Source of the DNA: Symbiodinium kawagutii
Lineage: Eukaryota > Sar > Dinophyceae > Suessiales > Symbiodiniaceae
Length of the DNA stretch: 64,000 nt
Reading direction: 5' to 3'
NCBI GenBank assembly: GCA_009767595.1
Contig: VSDK01000585.1
Coordinates: 1-64,000, forward strand
A model generated the notes under the pieces. It saw only the letters and a list, made by a program, of their open reading frames with translations. It was not told the origin of the DNA and did no database searches. The position numbers were made by a program, and so were the translations under genes. Below, piece after piece: positions 42,104-54,347 of this stretch; positions within the stretch are counted from its first letter, which is position 1; every line of letters starts with the position of its first letter.

Positions 42104-43105
42104 TTACACTTCTGCCAAAGCTTCAATGGACTGGGTACCTGACTTAATGTCCATGTAGGAACATGAGTGTGTTGAGAAAGCCATGCCCCCAAGCTCCATG
42201 GTCTCCAATGTTTGTGGAGAACACACTTCTGGGTTGGGATATGTTGGGATACCCCGTTCTGGATCCAGGCCCTTCTGTACCCCAAGTGATCGGCAGTACC
42301 AACAAACGATCCGGCTCAGTGGGGCCTCAATGGATCCACTGAGCTCTTCGCTTGTGGCACCAATGGCTTGCGCAAGAGACCGGAGCTCAACCTGCAGACC
42401 CGGGCGGCTCGCTCCCAAGTCCCAACCCAAGGGCTGAGATCCAGTGCTTAACAGTGAGATCCAGTGAGCCATTCTTTTGGGAGGAATCACATCGGGTGTC
42501 ACTGCCATTGCTGTAGCTGGATTTGTCAAAGGTCCTGGCTCCAAAATGTCTGTGACCACCTGCATTTGCCACGGAGTATCAACCTGCACAGTGCGCTCTA
42601 CAGATCTGGGCGGTCTTGCAGTGGGAATCGGGATGGATAAATCAAGACTGGACAAAGCACCAAGTGCTCAAAACGATGACTATGGATTTACACACTTTGA
42701 AATTTGGCAGCTTTCTACCGCGCCCGTTGCACTGGCTGCCTGCACTGCATAGTTCCCACTTCTCGGAATTCCCCACGAGTGTGCGCGAATGATCTGAACA
42801 CAGCAGGAGAGGATGCATTGTCTGAGTGAAATGATAGCAACCTGTTTTCAGTTTCGGCTATGTAAGGTGACTGACGCGGAAGGCTGGGGACACTGCATAA
42901 AATTGCAGGCGAGTTGTTGCCAAAACTGCGGGAACTTGTTGGCAAATAGGTTTCTTCAAAGAGGTGAGTGCCTATCGAAATGGGTTTGTGTGGAAGGAAA
43001 GGAGTCCATACCATATCTTTACAGTGTACATGAACTTGAACATCTGCATGGATTGCTTTCAAGAGGTGCTTAATTTGCATTTCCAGAATTGATTGCTCTG
43101 TATGT
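42104..43105 (-). CDS. Two-exon gene, unknown protein
   Basis: The upstream exon (to 42,719) reads SILEMQIKHLLKAIHADVQV, then ETYLPTSSRSFGNNSPAILC, then GEFREVGTMQCRQPVQRA and breaks at GTAGAA. A 71-nt intron (42,718-42,648) ends TGCTTTGTCCAG. The second exon (42,647-42,104) reads LDLSIPIPTARPPRSVERTV, then PPKRMAHWISLLSTGSQPLG, then EELSGSIEAPLSRIVCWYCR, and stops TAA at 42,104. The phase matches across the intron (CG + T). The upstream limit (~43,105, ACATACAG) is a guess, and more introns may hide in the first exon. Total ~310 residues. No family recognised. Confidence 0.5.
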
Positions 43106-43379
43106 ATGCGTATGTATAGTATCAAAGACATGCTATTGATGCACATATCTACATAGACGGTTGCGCATATGTGTCGACATAAAAGGTTGGATCATGGGGG
43201 TGTATCCATAGTGGTACCCCAAGATACATCCCTGCAGATGTTCGTTTTGAAGAGGCATAATCAGCACCAACTTTCGGGGTTGGACAAGACCATGGTACGC
43301 ATGTCGCGGCTGTTGGTGATGTTCTTCCTGCTTGTTGGGTTTACAGGTAATTGTTATATGTTGGTTCACGATCAATGAT

Positions 43380-44450
43380 CAAACCATCATAAGATAAGAC
43401 AATATATCATTATCATATGCTATAACATAATGGAAGACAATATATCGTTATCATCCAAGTAGAACATAATGCAACACAATATCACCATCCTATAGCATCC
43501 ATATTGAGTAATTCACAATATAATACCATCCTATAACATCCTATAACCATCCTATTATCATCCCTATAATCCCTATTGTTGGGTCTATGCTTTGACGAGT
43601 AATTTGCCAAGCACTTTGGTCGACGAAGCGATTGGCAACGCTTCCGCTGGGCACTGACCTCGATCATGGTGCGCATCAGTTCGAGCATGACAATCTGGCG
43701 AACGCTGAACCGATGATACTCTGAGGTGACATGATCGTTGTATATGGATGTTATATATGGTGATGATATGATGGTTATATATATATGTGTGTTATATGGT
43801 TGTGATATGATGGTTACATATGGATGTCATATGGTTATGATATGATGGTTCTATGGTTATACTATATATAGTTCTGATGGTCAAATATAGGGGGTCAATG
43901 ATGTTGGATCATCACCTCTGAGATGATGATACTTTGTTTTTATGGTGCCATGAAGTACCTGCAAAACCGGGGAACCGACAGCCGTTGATGGCGATGATCA
44001 GAGAACCGAAAGACGTGACGGTGACCGTGGACTGCGGGTGCGTCGATGTATCCCTGATGCTCCCATGCTTCAAGTCCAGCTTCTGATAACAATACGTGTC
44101 ATGTCCATGATGATATCATCATGTGTGTGGTGGTTTCTCAAAATAGGGAACCCAAAAAATGGTTTGTTTATATCTATAAATGGTAAGATTGGATGATTCG
44201 ATGGGTCCCTTATTTGAGAAACCATCACGTGATATCATACGTTGACATATCATACTACTACGATGACCACAATCAAGCGTCATTATTCACTGCTCACAAC
44301 TATCAATTAAGCACAGTCACTTGGCATCGCTAAGCATCATGATCAACCATCAAACATGATCATTGACAGTAATTGTGAACTACTCATCACTAATCAATCA
44401 AACATTAACTTATATCAACTTTGGTGAAATCTGTGTAACCAAGACCATCT
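43380..44450. repeat. AT-rich tract with ATATGGTTGTGATATGATGG tandem units and one family A element
   Basis: 43,740-43,870 holds about four imperfect units built on ATATGGTTATGATATGATGG. The rest is AT-rich. Family A copy 6 lies at 44,131-44,226. A weak GC-richer patch at 43,590-43,700 and 43,960-44,080 has no clear frame. Confidence 0.5.
44131..44226. mobile_element. Family A inverted-repeat element (copy 6)
   Basis: Left TGGTTTCTCAAAATAGGGAA, right GGGTCCCTTATTTGAGAAACCA, 96 bp, with the central ATTGGATGATT shared with copies 4 and 7. Confidence 0.65.
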
Positions 44451-44459
44451 CAGAAATGC

Positions 44460-44650
44460 ACAGATGCAAGTTCCTTGACCCCCTGACCCAACCGTTGCCA
44501 TCGCGGGGGCCATCCCCAAGGAGCACCTGTAAGGATTGCTTCCGCGGTGAATTCGGGGTCAGCGCCTCACGTTGTGCGGGGTCGCCCCATGGTTTGGTTG
44601 GTGGGTGGGTGGGTTGGTGGGTTGGTGGGTTGGGTCATCCTAAAGCATAT
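44460..44650. other. GC-rich island and GGTTGGTGGGT minisatellite
   Basis: 44,464-44,580 is GC-rich with open frames on both strands (minus: LLGDGPRDGNGWVRGSRNLH after CCTTACAG). 44,588-44,632 is a GGTTGGTGGGTGGG tandem run. Not resolved into a gene. Confidence 0.35.
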
Positions 44651-44817
44651 TAGCAGGTCAGGCTATAAAGTGTTCCAACAAGTCCAACCCAAAAATAATG
44701 GCCTGCTAGTTGCTCTGTTGGTTTGGTGGTTTTAGGTGGCTGACTGGGTCGCTGTTGCTTGCTGTTCTTGTGCATCTATCAGGACGTTTTGTGTTTCGCA
44801 TTGTCTGTCCCTCACTT

Positions 44818-45521
44818 TTAGAAGCTGAGTTTTTCTCCTTGTTCGAAGCTGCGCTGTAACACCTCACTGGAATACCAATCCTTTCTCTGCAACGCCTCAT
44901 GGTGTGAAACCTTAAGGGAAAGTGCAAGTGCGTCCAAATGGAGTGTGGGAATGATCAAACCATATCTTTTGGGGGACAATTGATGTGACAAACAGTGAAG
45001 AACAGTGCTGTGGCTCTGGACGCCAAATGGGTTGTTTTCATAGGAAACAAGGCAGTGCAGGTTAACATCTCCAGTGGGGGGCTCAAACTGGGTCTGAATG
45101 GTTTCCTCTAAGAAATTCCACCTGTCCATGTCTTGAAGCCCATGACACATTACCTGTGGTTGGAAGCTGGGGTGCAGCCCAACCACTCTGGCATTGTTGG
45201 CAAAGTCATCCAGTGCCATAGCCTGACATGGGATGCGACGCTGGACATGTTTGAACAGAAAGTCATAGGAACCATTGGGGCAACTGAACCAGGCCAGCTA
45301 AACACATGAACGGCAAATGGTGGTACCCTGAAACTGCGCAGAAATGCGAGTTGATAGGTGAAGATCCCACAGTGGCTACACCATTGATGGGAACTTACAG
45401 ATCCTGTGTCGCAGGTTCCGATCCAAACCATTGGATTGGGATCCAACCGGTGCGTCATGAACAATTTAGCCTGGCTCAACCCACCGAATGTCACATAAGC
45501 CAAGGCTGGTGGGCAAAGCAT
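44818..45521 (-). CDS. Two-exon gene, ~200 residues, unknown protein
   Basis: Exon 1 (45,521-45,399) starts at ATG, directly after an in-frame TGA, and reads ALAYVTFGGLSQAKLFMTHR then PNPMVWIGTCDTGS, ending at a consensus GTAAGT donor. A 101-nt intron ends TTCATGTGTTTAG. Exon 2 (45,297-44,818) reads LAWFSCPNGSYDFLFKHVQR, then MALDDFANNARVVGLHPSFQ, then RWNFLEETIQTQFEPPTGDV, then LSPKRYGLIIPTLHLDALAL, and ends TAA. Both exons are phase 0 at the junction and open throughout. This is the most complete spliced gene model in the window. I do not recognise the family; a methyltransferase- or glycosyltransferase-like fold is possible but unsupported. Confidence 0.7.
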
Positions 45522-45559
45522 AGCTCAGAACCTTATTTCATCCAATTATCAACATAATG

Positions 45560-46640
45560 TTCAAGTTCAAGTATTGTCAAATGGTTTGTTCCCCTAAATG
45601 AAGTTGGTCAAGATTTTTCGATCAATAGCAGGCACGGGGCGACGTTCTGAATCCCGAACGGTGCCAAATGATTGAGCGCCCCAGGGGCCCCATAATTCCT
45701 ATCCCAAATCCAAAACCACAACAGTTTCACAACCGACTCCGCAGGATTGTCCACCAAAGGATCACCAAGTTGTGGAGACGGGGCAACACCATCGGTGGAT
45801 CATCCCATATATCGTTCTTAATGACCTAACCTGACCCAACTATAGCTTGTGATGTTTGAGGTTCAAAAATTGAAACATGCCTGAAACCACCAACCAGCAC
45901 TATGTTTGATGGTATTGTTGGCCTATGCCCCTTCATTGCTTAGTGTCTTTGTGTTGTTACAGTAACTAACAGCCGTTTGATTGATGCCTGCCAAGCACCG
46001 CAACCACGGGACATCAACCAATGCCCCGCGCCCAAACTTTCGCCCGCCTGAGTCATTGATCTCTGATTCTGCATGTCGATGGCCGTTCGTCGAGCTCCCT
46101 GCTGCAGGAGCCCATCGTCAATGCGTGTCATGTTGATGGCCAACTTCAGGGCTTTTTCGGGGAGGTTTGATATACCTGCTTTGTTGCTGTCAAATACTAC
46201 GTATATATAGAGTATAGAAGGGATAAACAGCGTCTTGTACATAGATATATTCAAATACATACATACACGTGTTGTCTGTATATGTACGTATGTATATATT
46301 CATATGTCACCATGTAAATATATATATATATAAAGATGTATATATTTAGATATTGATAGATGCAGGTATATATATATACATAGATAGATATATGCAAGGT
46401 ATGGTTCCACACTTGATTGCCTAAATGACTCTGGAAGGACAAAGGCTGCTGATCTATCAACATGGATTGCAAGAAAATTGATGATTTCCCAGCTTGACTG
46501 CTTGATCATGATGGTTTATGACGAGTTTCATGGTTGATAGTGTGTTTTAAGTAGTAATTCATGCTAGTTATAGAATGATGCTAAAATAATGATATCATTC
46601 ATTAATGACTAGTTAATAGTCATTGGCCATGTTTCAAATA
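45560..46640. other. No gene recognised
   Basis: A lone family D right end (GCCTGAAACCACCAACCAG) lies at 45,880-45,899. 46,200-46,400 is TATATA/CATACA-rich. A minus frame at 45,940-46,190 is open but weak. Confidence 0.35.
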
Positions 46641-46764
46641 GTAATGTTAGACATCATGCTGAATGATAGTCAATGGTCAGTTAACAGTGCTTGTTTATCC
46701 TAATGGTCGTCTCCCCGCTTGCGCAGAAACCTGGTGGTCGGTTCCTCCCGTGCTATGTCGTGAC

Positions 46765-46856
46765 CTGCCGCCGTGCGCCATCTCCAGGACGAGCGACCTC
46801 AGCGATCCACAACTTTCGCGTTTCGGAGGTCGCTTGAGTGATTGCTCGGCAACCAA
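46765..46856 (-). CDS. Short internal exon, unknown protein
   Basis: Acceptor CCAATCGTCAG (46,857) and donor GGCAG then GTCACG (46,764) bound 92 nt. The frame reads GCRAITQATSETRKLWIAEV then ARPGDGARRQ. A plus frame (CRDLPPCAISRTSDLSDPQL) is also open. The splice sites favour minus. Confidence 0.45.
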
Positions 46857-46869
46857 CTGACGATTGGTT

Positions 46870-48220
46870 AAGTGGTGGTTACTTGATGATTAATGAATGA
46901 TTAATGGATGGTTAAGTGGCTAATTGATGATTGACTGATGATGGACTCATGGTTAAGTGATGATTAATGGATTATTAAGTGGTGGTTCACTGGTTTTTAG
47001 ATGTATGAGTTTGTCATTGATTTCCCTAGCAGTGGTACCAACATCATCCAAAATCCTGATCTTGGATGGTTTGGGATTGGGAATCCAATTGTGTCAAGAA
47101 CCGTGATGAATTAGTCACTATCCTAGTTGTCAGTACAACCGAACAATGATTAGGAGCTACAGGATACTCCCAAAAGAGATAGGTCGGTGGTCCGGCAGGC
47201 CATGCAGTCTTGTGCAGCCGCCTATCCATGTGGCCAGAGGTCAAGACCCTCTACCCCGGGCCAATATCCAAAAAAAATCCAAACATCAACGACATAGAAG
47301 CATAGTTCCTGATGAGAACTAGCACGCTGGCCGTCGAGGTGGGAGGACACGTTATCAATAGAAATAAACAAAAGCAAATAGAAACAAAATAATATTCCCT
47401 TTGAGGACAAGTCCTTGGAGGTCTCGTGAAGTCCCGCCCCCCCCAAAAAAAAAATCAGAAGTGTTTGTGATGTATTTTATCATAGTAATAATTGTTCATA
47501 TCTTTTTTTGGATATGCTTTAATAGTTTCTATGAGCATGTTTTCATATTGTGTTTTATATTTTGAAATTATTTGGTATGTGTTTGAATGTGTTGGTACTT
47601 TTTTTATGTGATTAATTGTTTTGGTGTTTTGCTTTGTGCTAAACGATTCCCAAACAACCACAGTTTTACGTTTCTAGAGGTTTCTAGGGTTTCAATGTAT
47701 TTCAAAAGGTGTTTTTGTTTCAATGATTTCGTTTGTTGATCTATCTAAATATCTGCACTTACTGGTCTCGTGTGAAAAAATGCTTCATAAATAACATCAA
47801 GTAGTAATTTTCATGTTTCTATTCTTTCATATTGGATTGCAGGTTTCTTTACCAAAAAAGCAGTTTCACCAATTCACAGCCACCTATTAGCCATCCTCAT
47901 CCTCTTTGATGACTAGTGTCATGTTCCCGGGGAGACTTTCCTTGGCCAATGCTTCATGCCTAGCCCCCTGTCATGCCAGCTGCGCGAACCAAGGTACAGT
48001 GGAGTCAAAGCTATTGGTGCCATAGATCAAACATACAGCTGGATCGGACAACTTCCTGAGCGCAGCTGGATCTCACACACTTCTGCACCAAGAAGCAGCA
48101 ACATCTAGGAAGATTGGTGAGTGATTCTGCCAGGAAGTGATATATTTTAGTATTCAAATCTAGTGATATATTGATATTTTAGTGACATATTTTAGTATAC
48201 TTAGTATATCTAAGTTTTCA
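46870..48220. other. AT-rich, no gene recognised
   Basis: 46,870-47,000 is a TTAAGTGGTGGTTAATGATT-type repeat. A C8A10 run lies at ~47,440. 47,450-47,880 is T-rich with no open frame. 47,930-48,110 is GC-richer but undefined. Confidence 0.4.
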
Positions 48221-49289
48221 GACCCTTTGTTGACCGAGATTGGTGAGTGATGACGCGTATCAAAACCCAATCCAAAGCTCCGAAGTTGGAGGCAGGGTGC
48301 CACCACTTGATTCCTCACCAGCTTTCCCGACTGGATTGAACTTGATATATATATATATAAATAAGATGAAACAAGTCGCATATCAACACATGTACATTTC
48401 ACACGAGACTTCAGCTCAACATCCAATCATTCCACAGCGCTTTGTGCTGATGTTGGTGCCGTCTTCCTTGGAAACCCGGTGCCAACAACAGCAGCAATCT
48501 TGGCTCCCTGCCCGCCCAGCAGGGACGTCAGCTCAAAGTCCAAGGTGGAACATTGGGCCACCGTCAGCATACTGGCCTGGCTCACGTGCCGCACCTGGTT
48601 GAGCTGTTTCCAAACTGCATCTACTCAATGGTTGAGCTGCTTCTATTCAATTGTTAACAAGATTGAATGCGTCTTCACAATGTTGTCACGATCAGCAAAC
48701 AGCAACGGCCCGCCTGTGTTGTCAATGATTCTTTGACGCCATACAGTAAACATACCCACAATCGGTCCTAGTGACCCCCAATTAACCAGCCAGTGGTTGC
48801 CACTGCACTGTTGGTCGTGGCAGCCGGGGTTGGCGACTGAGAAGATCAATGCAAATGCTACCAACAGGGCCACACCTACCACTTGTTTCCCTCCAAACAC
48901 TTTTTCTGTCCGTAATACTGATTCACAATAAGAGTTGATAATGATCAAGAATGGTTGATTGACAATGGTCAATCCATCGGAACCAAACAAGTGTTGATCT
49001 ACCACCACCACTACCACTACTACTACGCCGAGATCACCAAGCTCCACTGGAGAAAACCTTTGGTGACCGCTGCATCAGCTCACCTCTATGCGATGCACCA
49101 GGGCATCTGACCTTGGAAGGGTGACCATTTGGATTGGAGGTTACCATATGGGTTTGTCCGTGAATGATGGTATCCCTAAACCATTCAATAATGGCCGTTA
49201 TTCATAGGGAACCATCATTTGTGGACACACCCATATTTAATAAACGCGACTTAGAACTGAACATCCCAATACTCTACATTCATGATGGC

Positions 49290-49545
49290 GCTTGATTAGT
49301 AAAAGCCCTTGGAGAATATACACTCAGACATGCGGAAACGATCATCTTGCCAACTTTCACCAGCGAATACCGACTGACAATGGCCAGTGCAACATCCAAA
49401 CTGTCTTTGCTGCTCAAATTGTGCCATGTCCCGGCTATGTTCCATCTGAGTCTGCAGCTTGTAGAGCAAGGTGAAATACTGAGCAGAGCAATGGCGGACC
49501 ACCAAACTGGGATCTTCATTGGTTTGGGTGAACCATGAAACCAAA
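49290..49545 (-). CDS. Exon-like minus frames, unknown protein
   Basis: One frame reads VVRHCSAQYFTLLYKLQTQM then EHSRDMAQFEQQRQ. From ~49,430 another frame reads DVALAIVSRYSLVKVGKMIV then SACLS, before a GTATAT donor (~49,320). A splice or frame change near GCAAAGACAG would connect them. No family recognised. Confidence 0.4.
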
Positions 49546-49631
49546 CAACAATCCGGTCCACATGTAGTAAGTAATGCTTCTATTGTGCATATCTGATACA
49601 TTGCAAAATTGAAAACCATGCAATCCTGAAG

Positions 49632-49995
49632 AATTCACGAAGATCGTCTGGGACACTGGCATTTTCGACTGTGCTATTCCGCAACCAGAAGGTGTGAAAA
49701 ACTTCGAATTCGTTCCAACTCAGAACAAATGGAAGAAGGAACGGGGGAAGACCTTTCTGGTATGAACACTATAATAGACTGAAAACATATCCAAGAGTCT
49801 AAGATTAGATGCAGCCATGCTCCACCATGAAAAGGGCCCCACGAGCCAAAAATCGAATTGTCTTAAAAGGAAACTCTTCGAATATCCCTTTCTTGACAAT
49901 AGATGCGTTCAAAGCTGAGAACCCTTGCTACGATGCTTTCGCGATCCTTTCGAAAATTCTTCAACTGAAGATTGGCCTTGGGTGCATGACAAGTG
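49632..49995 (+). CDS. Two adjoining exons, unknown protein
   Basis: Exon 1 (~49,632-49,759) reads FTKIVWDTGIFDCAIPQPEG then VKNFEFVPTQNKWKKERGK and ends TTTCTG before GTATGA. A 49-nt intron ends TCTAAGATTAG. Exon 2 (49,809-49,995) reads MKRAPRAKNRIVLKGNSSNI, then PFLTIDAFKAENPCYDAFAI, then LSKILQLKIGLGCMTS, and breaks at GTAAGA. The junction is phase 0 on both sides. Very good composition. Exon 2 also begins with ATG. No family recognised. Confidence 0.65.
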
Positions 49996-50119
49996 GTAAG
50001 AATGATCAGTGACGTCAAGTGCCAAGACGTGCCAAGCATAGCATCAAAGTGGTCTTCCCTGGGCTGATTCTGAGTGTCTAAAGTATAACTGCGGCCAAAC
50101 AGATAATGAGGATGGGACA

Positions 50120-51840
50120 GGTACCTCCTTATTTTCCACCAAAAGCATCTGCTTCTCTGCCTGAGACAAACTCAGCGCATCACCAGCTGCTCAGTATATC
50201 GACTTCACAGCTGGAATCATTCAGCACTACAGACATATCGTTGCTGTGATGCAGTGCCCGTGCTCTTTCCTCAATTATTGGAAAAGTAGGATCTACATGT
50301 ATGCATTTATGCCTAAGTATACAAAGATTACAAAGCATACGTATGTGATTATGCGTCCATGAACATGTCACATGCATATATAGCTATGTGGTTCAATGCA
50401 AATGATGACATGTATATGAATGTATATGTATATATGTATTATGGCAGATGTATATGGGTGTGGATCAACACTAAATATCAACACGAAGAGTGGGTAAACA
50501 TCCCAACGAAGATTGTTTTGATCCCTGTTGGTGTAGTCGCCAGAGGTCGCGGTGTTGAGGCACAACCAACCATGTATTCATCTGCTGTTGTAAAGCCATA
50601 CATGACATGAAAAGAATATGCACTGGACTATCCATTGACGCTACACCTATGTATGTATATCATATGTTATTTACATACGCATCTAAGCGTACACATCAAA
50701 TTCATACAAGTATATATATATATGTTTATATCAAGCCTATACATATATCAAATATATCTATGTGTATATATGTATATGTATCTACGTGTATTTGCATGTA
50801 GCAAGTACAATAAGGAATCGTACACGGGGCTCGAGTCTGCTTGTCAGCCAGAATACTCTGTGGGGCATACACATTGATGAATGTAAGCATACAACACCAT
50901 ATACTGTGGCTTGTGGACTTCTTATCGTTGCATATCCACTATCATTATGGACTCTCACTCACCATTGCTGACACTGAGCATCAAATAACTGAACCAGCAG
51001 CTAACCATCAGCACACTGACATGATCAAACACAAATCCAATTGCATTAATCCATTATCTAATTCGCAGTTAATCAGCTATGAACCATGACATTAGCGATC
51101 ACTAAGCATTGTTTACCATTCTTTTACCGACGAAACCCAGCGTGGATTCAGCATGAATTGATCACTCAATAGCCAGCCATGAATAAATCAAGTATTCACC
51201 ATAGTCACTCATTAATCACCTATTCGGAATAACCCACTACTCACCAGAGTGCATCAACCATCATGAATCAACCATAGATCACCCATCAATCGCCCATTGA
51301 CCACCCATTAATTGCCCATAAATCACCCATTGACCACCCATAAATCACCCATACATCACCCATGAACCAACCATTCATCACATGCCTTGGTCCCCAAGTC
51401 TGGACCGAGGCACAGGGACTTGCTCCAGGACCTATCAGCTACTGGGTGGATCTAAAAACATGTAGATGTGGGTAGGGAGAGGTAGGGAGATGTAGGTAGG
51501 GAGATGTAGGATGAGGCGATGTAGGTAGGTATATACATATTTGTTGAATTTGGTGATTTTATGTGATTTTATAATGTTAAATTTGAATAATGGTTTCGAT
51601 TTCTATTCTAGGTATATCTAGTTAAGGATAGGCGTTATAATGATAGGGATTAATAGGGTTGTATAAATCCAGTTGTTGTAGCTATATAAATCTATTTGTG
51701 AGAGTGTTTGCCGGTACATATCTATGTAAGATTAAAAGCATCTATGTACATAATTGTAAATATATGATGTTATATGTAAATGTAAATATGTATGGATATT
51801 GAGATACAATATGAGTAGTATGCAGAAATATTGACAATAG
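50120..51840. other. AT-rich stretch with CCCAT minisatellite
   Basis: 50,380-50,800 is TATATG/CATATA-rich. 51,277-51,370 is a tandem run of CCCATAAATCA/CCCATTGACCA (~11-12 bp units). 51,465-51,535 repeats GTAGGTAGGGAGAT. A half copy of family C lies at ~50,490. No supported exon. Confidence 0.45.
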
Positions 51841-52275
51841 GAAGTTGGTCTCCATGAGCGCGACAAGCACTACTTTCGCTTTGAACAAGTAGTCTAACTG
51901 ATGCATGCATTGTTGTAAGTGCTCTGTATGAATGTCTCAAAATCTGTCTGCCTGCTTCGACATGTACAGCACATGTCCCCTAAACTTATCTAAACTAAAC
52001 TTCGCACAAGGAAAGCAACCCACCTTCCTATACACTCTTGCTTTTTGGAACCGTCTCAGTGAATTGTTTTCAAACAAACACGTTTGAACGAATGTAAGTG
52101 CTTTAAAAAACAGGCAATATATATATATATACATATATCTCACATGATTTCACCATGATAGACAGCATACGTAACAGATTGTCCAATCTTTGACCAATCG
52201 ATTGGTGTGTGTGTGTGTGTGTCCATGGTCAAGATGGGTAGTTTCCCGTATTTCCCTCGAGCAGCTCGGCCCCAC

Positions 52276-52336
52276 CTGCAAGCGTTCTTGCACATCCTCC
52301 GCGGTTGTTCCCAAGTGAGCAACATGGATTGCTTTG
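52276..52336 (-). CDS. Short internal exon with textbook splice sites
   Basis: The acceptor CTATTTTTTTTGTTGCAG (52,337) is one of the best in the window and the donor is TTGCAG then GTGGGG (52,275). The 61-nt frame reads KAIHVAHLGTTAEDVQERLQ. Helical with an alternating pattern. Probably part of the same minus-strand gene as the next entry. Confidence 0.65.
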
Positions 52337-52549
52337 CTGCAACAAAAAAAATAGAACCTCAGAAACCCCTGAGATTTGGAGATCGAAAGGAATCGGTACA
52401 GTTTTGTGGCAGGAGATTGACATGTCAGGTAGGGAACCATCTAATGTTGTATGTCTGTGGGCAATTTTGACAGCTTGCTAAACGGTACGCCAAGGCTGCA
52501 CATTCAAAGACATTGGCAATATGCCTCTGCCCCGAACAACAACTGCACA

Positions 52550-53160
52550 TACTATCCAAAAATCCATGAACAGAGACTGCTGACGCCTGATACTGAAACT
52601 ATCTGAAGTTCGACACCCTGCGATCTGTTGCAGTTCCGAGCAGTCCTTCACAGTAGAACTCGTAGACATGTGCAAAACAGCTGCTTCCTGAATTGGGCGA
52701 TTGCGAACTGAGGGCACACAGGTAAGCAGAACCACCACAGTGATCAATAGAGCTATATTCCGTATATTCGAATGCGTCACCCGGATACTTTCAAAACAGG
52801 AGAGCGAGCTCCCTCATAGCTGCGAAGTAGCCACCACCTTCCCTCATCGCACCACAATTGGCCTCTCCAGTAATGCGGATGACGATCACGTCCACCTAAG
52901 AGCACTTGACATCAGACATCCAAAGTTGATGCTGTAGATACCGACAAAAGTGCAGTGAAACAAGAAGAGCAGCAAAAGCAGCAGCAACAGCAATAGCACC
53001 TCCCACAGAAATTATAACATCAAGGAGGACCCATTGGCCGTTGCTGACTGTCAGGCCTCCCGAACCGAAACGCCGCTGTGCTTGAAAGCACGGGAAGCCT
53101 CCACACAGACATGGGCACAAGCCGATAATGACTCTGTTGACATGGCAGTTTCGTTCAAGT
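52550..53160 (-). CDS. Membrane-protein gene part, at least two exons
   Basis: Upstream block (~53,150-52,900): GGFPCFQAQRRFGSGGLTVS, then a hydrophobic run VLLDVIISVGGAIAVAAAFA that fits one membrane helix, then RYLQHQLWMSDVK. Middle block (52,895-52,820), in another frame: VDVIVIRITGEANCGAMREG. Third block (~52,815-52,552): RNIALLITVVVLLTCVPSVR, then STVKDCSELQQIAGCRTSDS, then RRQQSLFMDFWI at a GTATGT donor. The changes of frame imply short introns or decay. No family recognised. Confidence 0.45.
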
Positions 53161-53970
53161 GAATGAGTACCATTTGGTTAGGTCCTTGGTTACCCCTTCA
53201 CAGGCCCTTCAAAGGGCTACCCCTCGCTCCTTAGCTCCCCAACAACCAGCCCAATTGGTTCGAGACTGACAAACCACAGGAAGGAAAGGACTGTCTAGAT
53301 TTAGATGGTCTAGATTTAGATGGTCTAGATTTAGATTCTAGATCCATCCAAATGATGCCAGTGTTTGAAAGGCACGCCCAGTTGAATTGTGGAATTTCTG
53401 CAGAAGCTTGACAAGTCAACGAGGATTGAATTTGTGAGTGAAACAATGATGTGGGTAACATGTGCGCGTGTCTAATAAATCGTGCTTGGGGATGTTCTAT
53501 TGTTTTGTGCTGTGCTGGATCTGTAGAATTTTCCTCACGGATTTTTGCTTCGTCTAAAGTCTAGAATGACGATAGCAACCCCCCCTCCAAGAGAGAATCT
53601 TTGTAACAAGCTTTTGAAGAATCATACGCTTACATCACCACGTGCACCACGACGATCTATAGCAACAAGCACTTTTACTAGCGAGTGGTTGGCCAAGAAA
53701 CTTTTACGCTGCGACTTGGGTACAGCTTGGCCCGAGGTCATAGGGAAATCAACTCTGTGGCACTGGGGCTCATGTACTGCAGGAGCTCAACTTTCAGAGG
53801 GCCGATTCCAAAGCCCTGCCAAGACAAACGAAAGTGTTTCAGAGTTTTTTGTCATCTTATGATATCTTAAGCTTAGCCATACAATGAATTTCCATGAAAT
53901 ATATTTCGATGTCAAGGCTTCTAAAAGGTCGAACGATCAACCTGTTGGATGACCATCTCCGTAGATGTTT

Positions 53971-54240
53971 TCAGGGACCTGGGAGCGGCCTCCGGAGAAA
54001 ATGATGGCTTGGTTTCCATGGGTTAAGTCTCGCGAACTGCTGCTCCCAATCAGCTGCAAAACGGCCGGAACTCCCAAGTACTTTGCTGTTGGAAGCATTG
54101 GTTGCTGCTAGATCCATAGATTTCCTAACTACCATTCGGTTAGGCCACTCCTGGAGGCCACTCCTGGCCTCGCTCCCCTTTCTTTCGGGCAACGGGAGAC
54201 CCCTGGCTCCAAATCCCTCCCTCCCAACCAGCACAGCGGG
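53971..54240 (-). CDS. Exon beside the assembly gap, unknown protein
   Basis: The minus frame reads LPLPERKGSEARSGLQEWPN, then MVVRKSMDLAATNASNSKVL, then RFAADWEQQFARLNPWKPSH, and stops TGA at 53,971. Open for ~88 codons. The upstream edge is lost in GC-rich DNA next to the N run. No family recognised. Confidence 0.45.
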   Translation of the reverse strand, partial: PAVLVGREGFGARGLPLPERKGSEARSGLQEWPNRMVVRKSMDLAATNASNSKVLGSSGRFAADWEQQFARLNPWKPSHHFLRRPLPGP

Positions 54241-54316
54241 TGGCGACGCTCAGCTGGTGGCCCAGCCTCGATCTTGCGGCTTGCGCCTTGCATTGAGCCC
54301 TGAGCGCGGCAGCCGG

Positions 54317-54347
54317 NNNNNNNNNNNNNNNNNNNNNNNNNNNNNNN
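54317..54347. other. Assembly gap (31 N)
   Basis: Thirty-one undetermined bases inside a very GC-rich stretch (54,130-54,450). On its right is a TGCTGGCAGTGC tandem run. Translations crossing it carry unknown residues and should be ignored. Confidence 0.99.

Noticed and set aside
42045-42104. Ankyrin-like TRLHIAAVQ after the 42,104 stop, followed by a GTATGT donor
   Set aside because: Only nine residues match, and two stops separate it in frame from the upstream exon; too little to call a repeat domain.
51877-52240. Minus ORFs around the TATATA and GTGTGT runs at 52,110-52,222
   Set aside because: They depend on simple sequence and have no splice support.
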